Shown piece after piece: positions 11,601 through 17,340 of a stretch of 32,742 nt of DNA (position 1 is its first letter; every line of letters begins with the position of its first letter). Below the pieces are notes generated by a model that was not told the origin of the DNA, did no database searches, and saw only the letters and a list, made by a program, of their open reading frames with translations. The DNA comes from Treponema sp. (lineage in GTDB: Bacteria > Spirochaetota > Spirochaetia > Treponematales > Treponemataceae), in contig JAEEYO010000047.1 in the NCBI GenBank assembly GCA_016288205.1, positions 1-32,742 of the forward strand, written 5' to 3'. The position numbers were made by a program, and so were the translations under genes.

Positions 11601-12918
11601 GTACGAGGACCAGCTTTCACTCTTCCTCCAGAAGCAGAAGCAGGGATTCGCGGACATTGATGAGCGAACCAAGGAGTCAAGGCAGAAGATTCAGCAGGAC
11701 ATAATCACCCTGAATGAAAAGGCTGAGGACGCAATCCGCTCCTATGAGAAACGCTCCGAGCAGATTATGGACGAGCTCCAGGCAAAGCACAACGAGCTTT
11801 TGCAGAACACTCAGATGCTCTTTACCGACGCCACATCACAGGCAGACGCAAAAATCCGCGGACTCAAGCGTGACCTGCAGGAGACGGCGGACGGTGACAG
11901 AGTGGCATACCAGAAGATGATGACCCGTCTTAACGAGGATACGAACGCCCTGCAAGTGAAGATTGACGAAATCAACAAGGGCATCGCGCGCTTCACAGCA
12001 CAGACAGGTCTCTTTGACAAGGCTGACCAGCTCAAGAAGCAGCTTGAGTCTTCCATTGAGGGGCTCAAGGAAAAAATCAACGGATTCGCGGCTTATGAGG
12101 CAAAGGTCATAAATCTGAAGAGCCAGATTGACCAGGTGCAGGCGATGAGCAGCGATCTCGACAGCCGCATTTCAAATTACAACACACAGAGGACAACGCT
12201 TGACGGCCTTGAGCAGAAGTTCGCGCAGATTCAGGCACTCAGCTCGTCTATGGACCAGAAGATTGCTGACCTGAACCGCTCAAGCGATAATCTTGTGAAC
12301 ATGCAGGTGACAATCCGCAACTTTGAGAATTCCATCCAGGGAATCCAGAGCCAGTACGACAGGATTGAGACCAAGGCGGAGACGATCGAGAGGGTCGCGG
12401 CAAATGTGGACAGCACCGCGGACAAGATTCAGGACCTTGAGGAACGTCTTCTCAGGTGCAACGACCAGCTTGAGGAAATGCCGTCTCAGCTTGAGGAAGT
12501 GCAGGACGGAATCAACAGGATTATGGAAAGCAACGGCAGCATCAACGACGCTGTGGACAAGCTTTCTTCCCTGCAGCAGATTCTTGACGAGACCGAGGAG
12601 CGCATTGCTGAGCTGAACGAGACAAGAAATGAGATTTCAGGCACCGAGGAGCGTCTTACTAAACTTGCTGAGCAGGCCGACCATCAGATTGACGTTCTGC
12701 ATGACATCGCGAAAAAGGATGTGCAGGGCAAGAAGGGCGGTGAGGGCTCCAAGTCAAAGAAAAAGAGCGCGTCCGCAAGCCTTACGCCTCAGATTCGTGA
12801 CAGAGTGCGTGCGCTGAAGAAACGCTACAACTGGACGAACCAGGAGATCGCGGAGAACTGCGGTATTTCTGAGTCCGAGGTTGAGTTGATTCTGGAGCTG
12901 CCTGGCGAGGAGAATTGA
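2665..12918 (+). CDS. Giant membrane-anchored hendecad coiled-coil protein (SpiroCoCo-like)
   Basis: This 3,417-residue protein (about 390 kDa) has one N-terminal hydrophobic helix (residues about 4-23), then almost unbroken predicted coiled coil. Residues 241-1219 are 89 consecutive 11-residue units of the form R/K-T-x-x-L-E-x-x-V-x-x. A single 7-residue unit follows at 1220-1226, then about 119 more units to 2535. Residues about 2536-3350 are less regular coiled coil. A Lys/Ser-rich linker (about 3355-3372) leads into a terminal domain of about 45 residues that looks like a helix-turn-helix (TNQEIAENCGISESEVELIL). Overall design resembles the family I know as SpiroCoCo spirochete coiled-coil proteins; function is unknown. 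The GTG start at 2665 has GGGTGG about 6 nt upstream and puts the membrane helix at the very N-terminus. A structural, tether or filament role is inference. A terminator follows. Confidence 0.85.
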   Translation: MNSILVIVISVVLSAIVSILIRSIDRSSNSKESVKKYADRRQKEFEDYFKAQTDNLKLLRSDLEGHDAEARAAVKKLEEQKAEFVQAANDLDEPIQKVAELGEKIDTYDGAIRNLMEMTAAVEENLQKVKDEADIIDKLNDRLDEQRKKVVSIDRQIPELVDKFAEANDNSLKHLGDELLEEYESRAQSISDSTDHAIQESNVMMNEILSRIKQSFVDASERASSLEDEAFQELTARVEDRNQSLLSEIETQTQQLQALVDGRIQTAQETINEQTNNFNASLDGQKKAFEKEFTQKIGEIAYEFTSRADSIHNEFTDRLEKLEQFVTDRTNALDTSCSERTNAIMLSLKDNSDSISNMFMDKSADLEAAFNEKIQNLLISFAQKTKEFETEYNDRNSSLSSAFNAQTALLEDTYKERTGLLVDMFTEKTKELEDNFEERTSKIDSEINERTGTLNTEVENRLVDVENNVLQRMENVTAALEERTKAVEDSVYETAESLNINLSDKLSDLENSVTERTTALEENVENLTGRLETSVEDRTSTLEEKIQNIIEKLTTSVDTRTTELEQNVDERITNISEELTDRTDSMESTLRETLSTLSGSFDNRTGDLEEKVSSVLDRLNSMVDDRTSSLENDVHSTLDNLSSDVETRTSTLENNVSSIIEKLTADVTGRTSGLVESLTNSMKSLSLNLGNKTKSLESTFEERISGLTEALTSRTKNLETALEEKTSAISDQLASRTSGIDSDFTDRMDALEKAVNERTQAVEDSLNDKTESLADSIDERTGRMEAELNGKIDSAVDDIDSRTQAVEDKLEKRTSSLTDMVEERTTRLETELNGRVDNLADEIEERTQNLENVLNDKTSALADDVEDKTVALEESVTAKVEELAAAVEERTSAFEQSVNQIVAGLNSSVDLKTQDVEAAVDEVIANLKSSVAEKKDDLENDVVSKIQNLTDTLNERTDTYESSMQERLQELKDVLDIKTRTLEESLNDKSDELSTLIDEKSKGLEDSLNERTGNLSIDLEAKTAALADSIRIRTDDLATTLETRTDEIEKTVTDRTDGLESDMDSRTQGIQDLILRRIEDLSGILENRTQNLEESYNRRTESLEDAIASRTDALEERVTKKTVDLEDFVGTRTKTVEESCKQRITNMLATFSEKATSIDSDMKKRISDLTEALKEKTDILAEELDDRTTSIEDDLKQRTSSISTTFGEKFAALDAEIRQKTGDLNLRSTTISSDIKKKTDALESLLKQKLADMTFNVQQETENAIEKYRVTTETYDEDVQAHTDELYAALQRRTAELSDQIKDKSGSLERGINEKIERMIDEVKQRADEAIEHYAETTGNYTRNIENRTEELQAALEERTGMLEKQINDASGDLQAEVVDKLNTLIHDVQEKTNFAISQYTDLTSTYTQDLENRTSELRNALEDKTSELEESINERTGSIAESVDIRLGTLTESVEKRRDELTESIEERMSALEEDINGRSETLQNNVEERMAFLEDKLGGRSTSLMDSVEERMSTLETDITGRSETLSSSIEERMSNLEENITGRSEKLSTSIEERMSSLEENLTGRSTELVDDIDGRMTSLETEMKTKTADFTETMEGRMSALEATLDGRSAEMRGNMDRLFDEIEGNVEERSNELRSSLDEKLSNMEFDMGGRSDKIREEVESRLSDLEEEVTSKSDALGTSLGQKLAALIDTVTKKSASLTEAVETKIAALQDDVTIRTEDLSSSVEQRVQGLEDEITSRSENVIGSIEERMTNLEDELTTRTADLTDKMENKMSDLENDFNERSSNLEDQLEDRLSALEDTVSGKSNNLKDELENRFNVLEDSVNSRATSLSDQLEDRLSDMEENMDEKTASLSDSVDEKISMLRDLLNEQTGEISTSVGQVIDSIRADMEQRTQSYETRLEGKLSELDDITSERTESVEKSVLERASLMETTAENRISEMKRNFEERTGAFEADVNERTDTLTTRVNERIVPLEDFINDKTSVIIENVVNKTKLLEENLGSKTQSLEELLTSRTEELQDEVYGRTDSLTSELRNKVDTLEQAINEKTDSLETQLTDRTDSLQHELNERTSSIETSVRDITGNIISSVNERTGSLEENVRNLIENLEAMVNERTDNLTSSVSERTGNLETDLTQRTDALMNLIEEKTSSMERNATDRTNAVEQSLKERTSAIEKTYTSRIAGLAKMYTDKTASITKAIKVNVGALEKGLNEKINTLTSTVKDRTLNLDQSVSGLTESLEKSVAERTSGLEDSVNAIVDKLLETFAEKSESLKEEVGQMTEDLDSMVKSRTDSFSENILARTDALEGQLTGRTDNLEHELYARTEALGQAINTRTGELESGLAERTGAIESTLSSRIDGIEQDLNDRAYNLADSIKTRTDELEDKLNEKTSSIEDSVTTRITGLEQQVSERTGNLSDNLSRFTDSLGESIENTTSALKQELDERSANLKAAVESTKADVSTEINMKVNAITEDLVKKVQMLEGIVQQRTAELESVSNSSIEEFRNSVLTTLSNAQQTAERLNSETNENTRRLDELETVLRDRSEEIQTRFTTLFDDAYNKAEQKESSAYERYKEMSVNRLNQYKAELQQYVSEMQKNIADSLNAVQDRANSIHDEVDAAIRDTKSRYETSLAESNAIAERIDEETTLTREKLTQFDREMKEQFNIFDANLAKSMQAIAADYDNKQSTFLVGLDHQLDKYKKEIEGRFNKLSTAGADVDKLEEAMRKIMDQSQKRVLGDFEKFTTSLTNNHVNFETSLKTRSDKLKEEIESLESGLEELKQKSYASVGTQLKVFEDNFTLNLKKREEEISQQLSEWKHKFDTRIENFSNTYEESRRDLETKYSDSLRSRIEEIQTKTTEQESKFQTALQAGQSTIQNQINTVNQRLHDFIEQYRNALKDTTEKASAILEQESEGYNKKVTEQMMDNVRSLNDQFSQLKDQMEEKQRSGNAVIDATIQDFNTWKQKIAQQFKESNIQYEDQLSLFLQKQKQGFADIDERTKESRQKIQQDIITLNEKAEDAIRSYEKRSEQIMDELQAKHNELLQNTQMLFTDATSQADAKIRGLKRDLQETADGDRVAYQKMMTRLNEDTNALQVKIDEINKGIARFTAQTGLFDKADQLKKQLESSIEGLKEKINGFAAYEAKVINLKSQIDQVQAMSSDLDSRISNYNTQRTTLDGLEQKFAQIQALSSSMDQKIADLNRSSDNLVNMQVTIRNFENSIQGIQSQYDRIETKAETIERVAANVDSTADKIQDLEERLLRCNDQLEEMPSQLEEVQDGINRIMESNGSINDAVDKLSSLQQILDETEERIAELNETRNEISGTEERLTKLAEQADHQIDVLHDIAKKDVQGKKGGEGSKSKKKSASASLTPQIRDRVRALKKRYNWTNQEIAENCGISESEVELILELPGEEN
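3385..10269 (+). repeat. 33-bp coding repeat array (about 208 hendecads)
   Basis: The coding sequence repeats with a strict 33-bp period: 89 units (3385-6321), one 21-bp unit (6322-6342), then 119 units (6343-10269); the last three or four are degenerate. Consensus peptide is [RK]-[T/I/L/M]-x-x-L-E-x-x-[V/L]-x-x. Hydrophobic positions 5 and 9 plus position 2 give the 3-4-4 spacing of hendecad coiled coils. Units are divergent at DNA level over most of the array, so this is an old, maintained repeat rather than a recent satellite. Confidence 0.9.
7234..7365 (+). repeat. Near-identical 66-bp tandem pair inside the array
   Basis: Two adjacent 66-bp units (7234-7299 and 7300-7365) encode almost the same 22 residues, beginning RSETLSSSIEE and RSEKLSTSIEE. 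They are closer at DNA level than neighbouring units, which suggests a local duplication of a two-hendecad block. Confidence 0.7.
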
Positions 12919-12967
12919 CGAGTGGAAAGTGGAGATCGGAAAGTTTTTCGCTTTTGATTTTCAGATG

Positions 12968-13015
12968 ATGCGGTAGGTGATTCCGGACTTCCGGTTTTTC
13001 CTGCCGCATTTTTTT
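12968..13015 (+). terminator. Rho-independent terminator of the coiled-coil gene
   Basis: Ten-base stem ATGCGGTAGG (12968-12977) pairs with CCTGCCGCAT (13000-13009) with one G-T pair, has an inner CCGG/CCGG pairing in the loop, and is followed by a run of seven T. It starts about 50 nt after the stop codon at 12918. The opposite strand has no T-run, so it probably acts only on the plus strand, just before the convergent ispDF stop at 13017. Confidence 0.8.
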
Positions 13016-13016
13016 C

Positions 13017-14297
13017 TCAGGAGATTTTTTCCAGGAGGCAGGTACAGTAGGCTTTGATGGCTTCACCGTGTCCTACGGCATCCATTTTTTCGTTTGTCTT
13101 TGCTTTTACGAAAATGCGCGATCTTTCCGCTTCAAGCACATCCGCAATGGAGTCAATCACTTTGTCACGCCATGGAAGGAATTTCGGTTTCTCAAACTCA
13201 AGCACGCAGTCAAGGTTTACGAGTGACCATCCGGCATCCCTTACGTCCGACCAGATTTTTTTTAGCAGCACGGCGGAATCTGCGTCCTTCCATTGCGGAT
13301 CCTCCGGCGGAAAATAGGAGCCTATGTCACCGAGTCCGCTCGCACCAAGCAATGAGTCGCTTATGGCATGTAAAAGCACGTCTCCGTCGGAATGTCCGAG
13401 CTCACCTTTTTCGGCAGGGATTTTCACTCCGCCAAGGATAAAATCTCTTCCGGCGGTAAGCGTGTGCAGGTCAGTTCCGAAACCGATTCGGATGTTTGTG
13501 CCCTGCAGTTTTTTCTCCGGTGATTGCGGAGTCTGTGTTGAGGGAAGGTCGTTCTTGTATGTGATTTTGCGGTTCTCAGGGCTCCCTTCCGTAAGAAAGA
13601 CTTTCCTTCCTCCCGTCAGCTCTGGAAATGCGTCCCAGATTTCGCTGTCATCGGTAAATGCTCTGAGTTTTGTGTTTTCCGCGGCTTTTTTGTGGCATGA
13701 AAGCAGGACACGCAAGTTGAATGCCTGTGGGGTCTGTACTGCCCGCAATGAGCTTCTGAGCAGATGCTTTTGGATGAAAGTTCCGTCTTCCGTCTCTTCG
13801 ACTTCCTTCAATGTGTCCACCGCCGGGATTGCCGGGACTGCTGCTCCGAATTTCAATGCGGCTTCCGCTGTCTCACGGATTATTTTTTCGCTTACAAAGG
13901 GGCGTGCTGCGTCGTGAATCAGGACGACTGTCCTTTCATTTGAATATGCCCGGGCTTCTTTCAGCGCAAGGTAAACTGATTCCTGTCTGCTTTTACCGCC
14001 TCGGATAAAATGGAGGTTGCACCTTTCCCTGAATGCCGCGACTTTTGGATCTGCAAACGCTGCTCTTTCGGCCTCTTCTTCCTGTCCCTCAGGAACGGTG
14101 ATAAAAACACGGGAAAAAGGATGCGACTCGCAGAAACTCAGAAAGGACAGCAGGGATTTTGAAAGAACTGTTCCTCCGTCAAGGGGAAGGTATTCCTTTT
14201 TTTGCCCGGTGCCCATTCTTGTTGAGCTTCCTGCCGCGAGAAGGATGGGGATGAAATCTTGGATAAAATACGAGGTGTAATTAGTTGTCGTCGTCAT
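13017..14297 (-). CDS. ispDF: Bifunctional IspD-IspF (MEP pathway)
   Basis: The N-terminal half is IspD, which makes CDP-methylerythritol from MEP and CTP: nucleotide-binding loop LLAAGSSTRMG (about 19-29), then KKEYL, and VLIHDAARPFV. The C-terminal 159 residues (about 268-426) are IspF, which forms the cyclodiphosphate: DLH (D276, H278) and H310 in HSDGDVLLHAI as metal ligands, DIGSYFP, and KAKTNEKMDAVG. The two enzymes act at non-consecutive steps of isoprenoid precursor synthesis; fusions are known in several bacteria. I place the start at the ATG at 14297, 17 nt inside carD, giving 426 residues. A longer open frame up to 14432 is Met/Thr-rich only because it reads the acidic-tail codons of carD out of frame. 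An ATG at 14315 is the other possibility. Co-transcribed with carD. Confidence 0.9.
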   Translation of the reverse strand: MTTTTNYTSYFIQDFIPILLAAGSSTRMGTGQKKEYLPLDGGTVLSKSLLSFLSFCESHPFSRVFITVPEGQEEEAERAAFADPKVAAFRERCNLHFIRGGKSRQESVYLALKEARAYSNERTVVLIHDAARPFVSEKIIRETAEAALKFGAAVPAIPAVDTLKEVEETEDGTFIQKHLLRSSLRAVQTPQAFNLRVLLSCHKKAAENTKLRAFTDDSEIWDAFPELTGGRKVFLTEGSPENRKITYKNDLPSTQTPQSPEKKLQGTNIRIGFGTDLHTLTAGRDFILGGVKIPAEKGELGHSDGDVLLHAISDSLLGASGLGDIGSYFPPEDPQWKDADSAVLLKKIWSDVRDAGWSLVNLDCVLEFEKPKFLPWRDKVIDSIADVLEAERSRIFVKAKTNEKMDAVGHGEAIKAYCTCLLEKIS

Positions 14298-14958
14298 CCT
14301 CTCCGTCGTCGTCATCTCCCTCGTCGTCTTCGTCATCATCATCTTCGTCATCATCGTCGAATTCGTCATCGGAGTCGTCAGACTTCTTCTCGTCGTCAAT
14401 CTCGTCGTCGAATTCATCGGAGTCGTCGTCAAGCAGGGATTTTTTGTCGGCCTTTATTCCGAGCGGCTCTAGTTTCGCGTGGAGCATGGCCTCAACTTCC
14501 TGCGGCTCAATCCCCAGTGCCTCGGCAATCTCGTCCTCAAGGAGTTTCTTTGCGTTGTCGTAAAGTTTTCGCTCCATGATGGGAAGTTCTTTTTGCTTGG
14601 AACGGTAATAAAGGCTCCTGACAATCTTTGTGATGTCCTCTATGCTTCCTTTTTTGAGGAGGTCCAGATTCAGCTGATAGCGGAGTTTCCAGTCCGTTGT
14701 GGCCGGCTCAAAATTCTCGCTGATCATGTCTATGGCTTTCTGAGCCTCTTCCTTTGACACGATGGAGCGGATTCCCAGCTTCGATGAGTTTTTGACAGGC
14801 ACCATGACGTACATGTCTGAAACTGGAATGTAAATCTTGTAATAATAAACCATCTCGCCGTTGAACTCTTTTTTGAAAATGTCGGTGACGGTTCCAACAC
14901 CCTGACTCGGGTACACAACCTTCTGGTTGATTGCAAATTCTGTCTTTGGTTTAGCCAT
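14281..14958 (-). CDS. carD: CarD/CdnL-family transcription regulator with long acidic tail
   Basis: Residues about 8-65 form the CarD/TRCF RNA-polymerase interaction domain (NQKVVYPSQGVGTV is diagnostic), and about 70-165 the helical DNA-binding part. CarD proteins bind the RNA polymerase beta subunit and stabilise the open complex at many promoters, notably rRNA promoters. The unusual part is residues 177-225, where 38 of 49 residues are Asp or Glu; this tail is not needed for the CarD fold. Its GAY/GAG-rich codons overlap the ispDF start. The ATG at 14958 has no ribosome-binding site; its -10 box ends 6 nt upstream, so the mRNA is predicted to be leaderless. It is divergent from ilvB with only 72 bp between start codons. 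Confidence 0.92.
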   Translation of the reverse strand: MAKPKTEFAINQKVVYPSQGVGTVTDIFKKEFNGEMVYYYKIYIPVSDMYVMVPVKNSSKLGIRSIVSKEEAQKAIDMISENFEPATTDWKLRYQLNLDLLKKGSIEDITKIVRSLYYRSKQKELPIMERKLYDNAKKLLEDEIAEALGIEPQEVEAMLHAKLEPLGIKADKKSLLDDDSDEFDDEIDDEKKSDDSDDEFDDDDEDDDDEDDEGDDDDGEDDDDN

Positions 14959-14964
14959 GCAATC

Positions 14965-14993
14965 AGTATATCATATTTTCCACGTTTTGGCAA
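14965..14993 (-). promoter_or_regulatory. carD-ispDF promoter, predicted leaderless
   Basis: On the minus strand: TTGCCA at 14993-14988, 17-bp spacer, TATACT at 14970-14965 with an extended TGA just before it. Six nt (GATTGC) follow before the ATG at 14958. The -35 box is 2 bp from the -35 box of the divergent ilvB promoter. Confidence 0.75.
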
Positions 14994-14995
14994 CC

Positions 14996-15024
14996 TTGAC
15001 ATTCCCTCCCTTTATTTGTAGAAT
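14996..15024 (+). promoter_or_regulatory. ilvB promoter, predicted leaderless
   Basis: Perfect TTGACA at 14996-15001, 17-bp spacer, TAGAAT at 15019-15024, then exactly 6 nt (ATCCGC) to the ATG at 15031. No Shine-Dalgarno is present. Confidence 0.8.
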
Positions 15025-15030
15025 ATCCGC

Positions 15031-16773
15031 ATGATTAGAGCGACAGGTTCACAGATTATTATCAAGATGTTGGAGTTGGAAGGGGTTCGCATTGTTGCGG
15101 GAATTCCCGGTGGTTCCATTTTGCCTTTGTATGATGAGCTTAACAAAAGCGAGATCCGTCATGTCCTTGTCCGTCAGGAGCAGGCCGCGGGATTCATTGC
15201 CCAGGGTATGGCGCGTCTGAATGGAAAACCTGCCGTATGTATGGCGACTTCCGGTCCGGGCGCGATGAATCTTCTTACCGCCATTGCCGATGCCCGCTGT
15301 GATTCTGTTCCCATCGTGGCTTTTACTGGCCAGGTGAACTCTTCCCTGATTGGTACCGATGCTTTTCAGGAGGCCGACACTTTCGGTCTTTCATTCCCGA
15401 TTACAAAACATTCCGTGATGGTGAAAAAGCCCGAGGATCTTCTGACTGTGATTCCTGACGCATTCGCCATTGCCCAGAGCGGTCGTCCGGGTCCCGTTCT
15501 GATTGACGTGCCTCGTGACGTTCAGACTGCCGTAGCCGAGTTTGAGAGCTGGCCCACGGTGGACTCTCTTTCGGTCGCTTCAATCCATGATCCCGCGGAG
15601 AAATTCCGTGCCGATGACGCTCAGCTGAAATCCGAAGTGGACAAAATGTGCGATGCTCTTCTTAAGGCGAAAAGACCGGTAATTTATATTGGCGGTGGAT
15701 GCCGCAGGACCGGTGCGACTGAGGCTGTGAGGGGCTTCGTTGAAAAATACAGGTGCGCGGTTGTCTCTTCCCTGATGGGACTCGGTGTGGTCTCCCGTCT
15801 TGCCGAGAACAATTTCGGTATGCTCGGAATGCACGGATCCTATGCCGCGAACCTTGCGATGCACGACGCTGATTTGGTTTTTGCCGTCGGCGTGCGATTT
15901 GATGATAGGGCCACTGGTCTTATCTCTGAATTCTGCCCGGATGCGAAAATTCTTCATATTGATGTGGACGCTGCTGAAATCAACAAGATTCTTCCGGCTG
16001 ACATTTCCCTTGTGTGTGACGTTAAGTCTGCTCTTCCCCTGCTCACCGAAAAAATGTCTTCCGCTGTGAAAGTGAAGGCTTTGGAGGATGAGAGGGACGC
16101 TTGGGTGAAAAAACTTGTCGGCGTTTACAATGAGACTGAGAGTGTGATTCTGGGACGCAATCCTTCTGTGCCTGAGTCCTCCATAAATCCGCGTGCGTTT
16201 ATCCGTGACATTCCTCTTAAGGCGGGTGAGTGCGGAATCAAGGCGAGCGATCTTGTTGTTACGACGGACGTTGGACAGCATCAGATGTGGTCCGCTCAGT
16301 ATTATCCGGTTGAGAATCCGAGGCACTTTTTGACAAGCGGCTCTCTCGGTACTATGGGATTCGGTCTTCCTGCGGCGATCGGTGCTGCGTTGGCGGACAG
16401 ATCCAAGCGTGTCGTGTGCATTTCAGGTGACGGCTCAATCATGATGAACATTCAGGAACTTTCCACCCTTGCCGAGGAGAACCTTGACGTGACCATTTTC
16501 ATCATGCAGAACGGAAGCCTCGGTATGGTTCGTCAGCAGCAGCAGTATCTTTTTAACAAGAATTATTCGGCCTCTGAGTTCAGGCTTTCCCCGGATTTCC
16601 TTACCATAGCGAAGGGATTCAGAATCGATGCCATTGACGCGGGATCCGACCCAGACTGGAACAAGCGCGCTTTCGCCAAGGGACCTCATCTTGTCGTCGT
16701 CCCGATTAATATAGAAGAAAACGTGCTTCCCTTTGTCGCTGCCGGTCATGCGAACATCGACGCAATCAGGTGA
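15031..16773 (+). CDS. ilvB: Acetolactate synthase large subunit (thiamine diphosphate dependent)
   Basis: At 580 residues this has the usual size and three-domain layout of acetohydroxyacid synthase catalytic subunits, which condense two pyruvates (or pyruvate and 2-oxobutyrate) in branched-chain amino acid synthesis. Catalytic Glu50 lies in RQEQAAGFIAQG; the segment SLIGTDAFQEADTFGLSFPI is characteristic of the IlvB/IlvI group; the thiamine diphosphate motif begins at GDG (466-468) and runs to the following N-G. No small regulatory subunit (ilvN) lies next to it, although the gene is alone on this strand; it may be elsewhere, so regulation by valine cannot be judged. The ATG at 15031 fits the family N-terminus (MIRATGSQII) and sits at the predicted transcription start. 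Confidence 0.93.
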   Translation: MIRATGSQIIIKMLELEGVRIVAGIPGGSILPLYDELNKSEIRHVLVRQEQAAGFIAQGMARLNGKPAVCMATSGPGAMNLLTAIADARCDSVPIVAFTGQVNSSLIGTDAFQEADTFGLSFPITKHSVMVKKPEDLLTVIPDAFAIAQSGRPGPVLIDVPRDVQTAVAEFESWPTVDSLSVASIHDPAEKFRADDAQLKSEVDKMCDALLKAKRPVIYIGGGCRRTGATEAVRGFVEKYRCAVVSSLMGLGVVSRLAENNFGMLGMHGSYAANLAMHDADLVFAVGVRFDDRATGLISEFCPDAKILHIDVDAAEINKILPADISLVCDVKSALPLLTEKMSSAVKVKALEDERDAWVKKLVGVYNETESVILGRNPSVPESSINPRAFIRDIPLKAGECGIKASDLVVTTDVGQHQMWSAQYYPVENPRHFLTSGSLGTMGFGLPAAIGAALADRSKRVVCISGDGSIMMNIQELSTLAEENLDVTIFIMQNGSLGMVRQQQQYLFNKNYSASEFRLSPDFLTIAKGFRIDAIDAGSDPDWNKRAFAKGPHLVVVPINIEENVLPFVAAGHANIDAIR

Positions 16774-16803
16774 GTTGAGAGCGGAACGTATGTTGAAAAA
16801 TAA

Positions 16804-16935
16804 ATTAACAATAGTCTCACTTCTGATTTTCTGTTTGAGGATAAAATAATTGATTTAAGAACTATTCAGGGATATACAATTGCAGTACGAGTTCCAAATC
16901 CACTATTTAATTCTATGCTTGGGAGGTGGATATGA
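16804..16935 (+). pseudogene. 3' remnant of an unidentified gene
   Basis: An open frame with no plausible start encodes 43 residues ending VRVPNPLFNSMLGRWI. Its TGA overlaps the ATG of the next gene (ATGA), and a strong ribosome site for that gene lies inside it, the arrangement expected for the tail of an operon gene. It is AT-rich compared with all neighbours. I read it as the leftover C-terminus of a deleted gene; I do not recognise the family. It could also be chance. Confidence 0.35.
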
Positions 16936-17293
16936 AGAAGTTTTTTCTTTCTTTCTATTATTTTTAATCTGTTTTATGCTCCATGCAGATAATCCTATCA
17001 TCCTTAAAATAAATCAGGCTCAGAAAGAAGAATTGATGAAATGTATGGAAAATAAAATACGTCTGTTTTCGCTGCCTGTTGTCAACGGTTTTTCCATGGA
17101 TTTTTTAGGTGCTTATGTTGAAGATATTTCTGAGAAGATTGATGTCAGAGATAAAACAATTGACGACCTTGATTTAAATGTAAGGTTTGCGCTGGATTTA
17201 TCAGATTTCGAGGAGGAAAAAAGATTTGTTGTCGGGCGATCTAGAGGGATTGTAAAAATAAATGGAGAATATTATAAGATTTCGGTGTCGTAA
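16932..17293 (+). pseudogene. Secreted protein gene with frameshift in signal peptide
   Basis: GGGAGGTGG at 16921-16929 precedes an ATG at 16932 that opens MKKFF, a classic signal-peptide start, but that frame stops after 11 residues. The rest of the protein is in the -1 frame. Adding one T to the run of six T at 16941-16946 would give MKKFFSFFLLFLICFMLHA followed by DNPIILK, a textbook signal peptide with cleavage after HA. The mature part is about 100 residues, charged and without recognised domain. The only in-frame start in the present sequence is a TTG at 16880 lacking a ribosome site. So the gene is broken, switched off, or rescued by slippage. The patch is AT-rich and may be acquired DNA. 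Confidence 0.6.
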
Positions 17294-17340
17294 GATTTGT
17301 CCAACTCTTTATCTGGGAACATGTAATTATGCCTTGGAGG

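Noticed and set aside
12919..13016. Bidirectional terminator for both the coiled-coil gene and ispDF
   Set aside because: The hairpin has a T-run only on the plus-strand side; the minus-strand side lacks one.
14298..14432. N-terminal extension of IspD, rich in Met and Thr
   Set aside because: It is the acidic-tail codons of carD read out of frame; IspD proteins begin shortly before the LLAAG loop.
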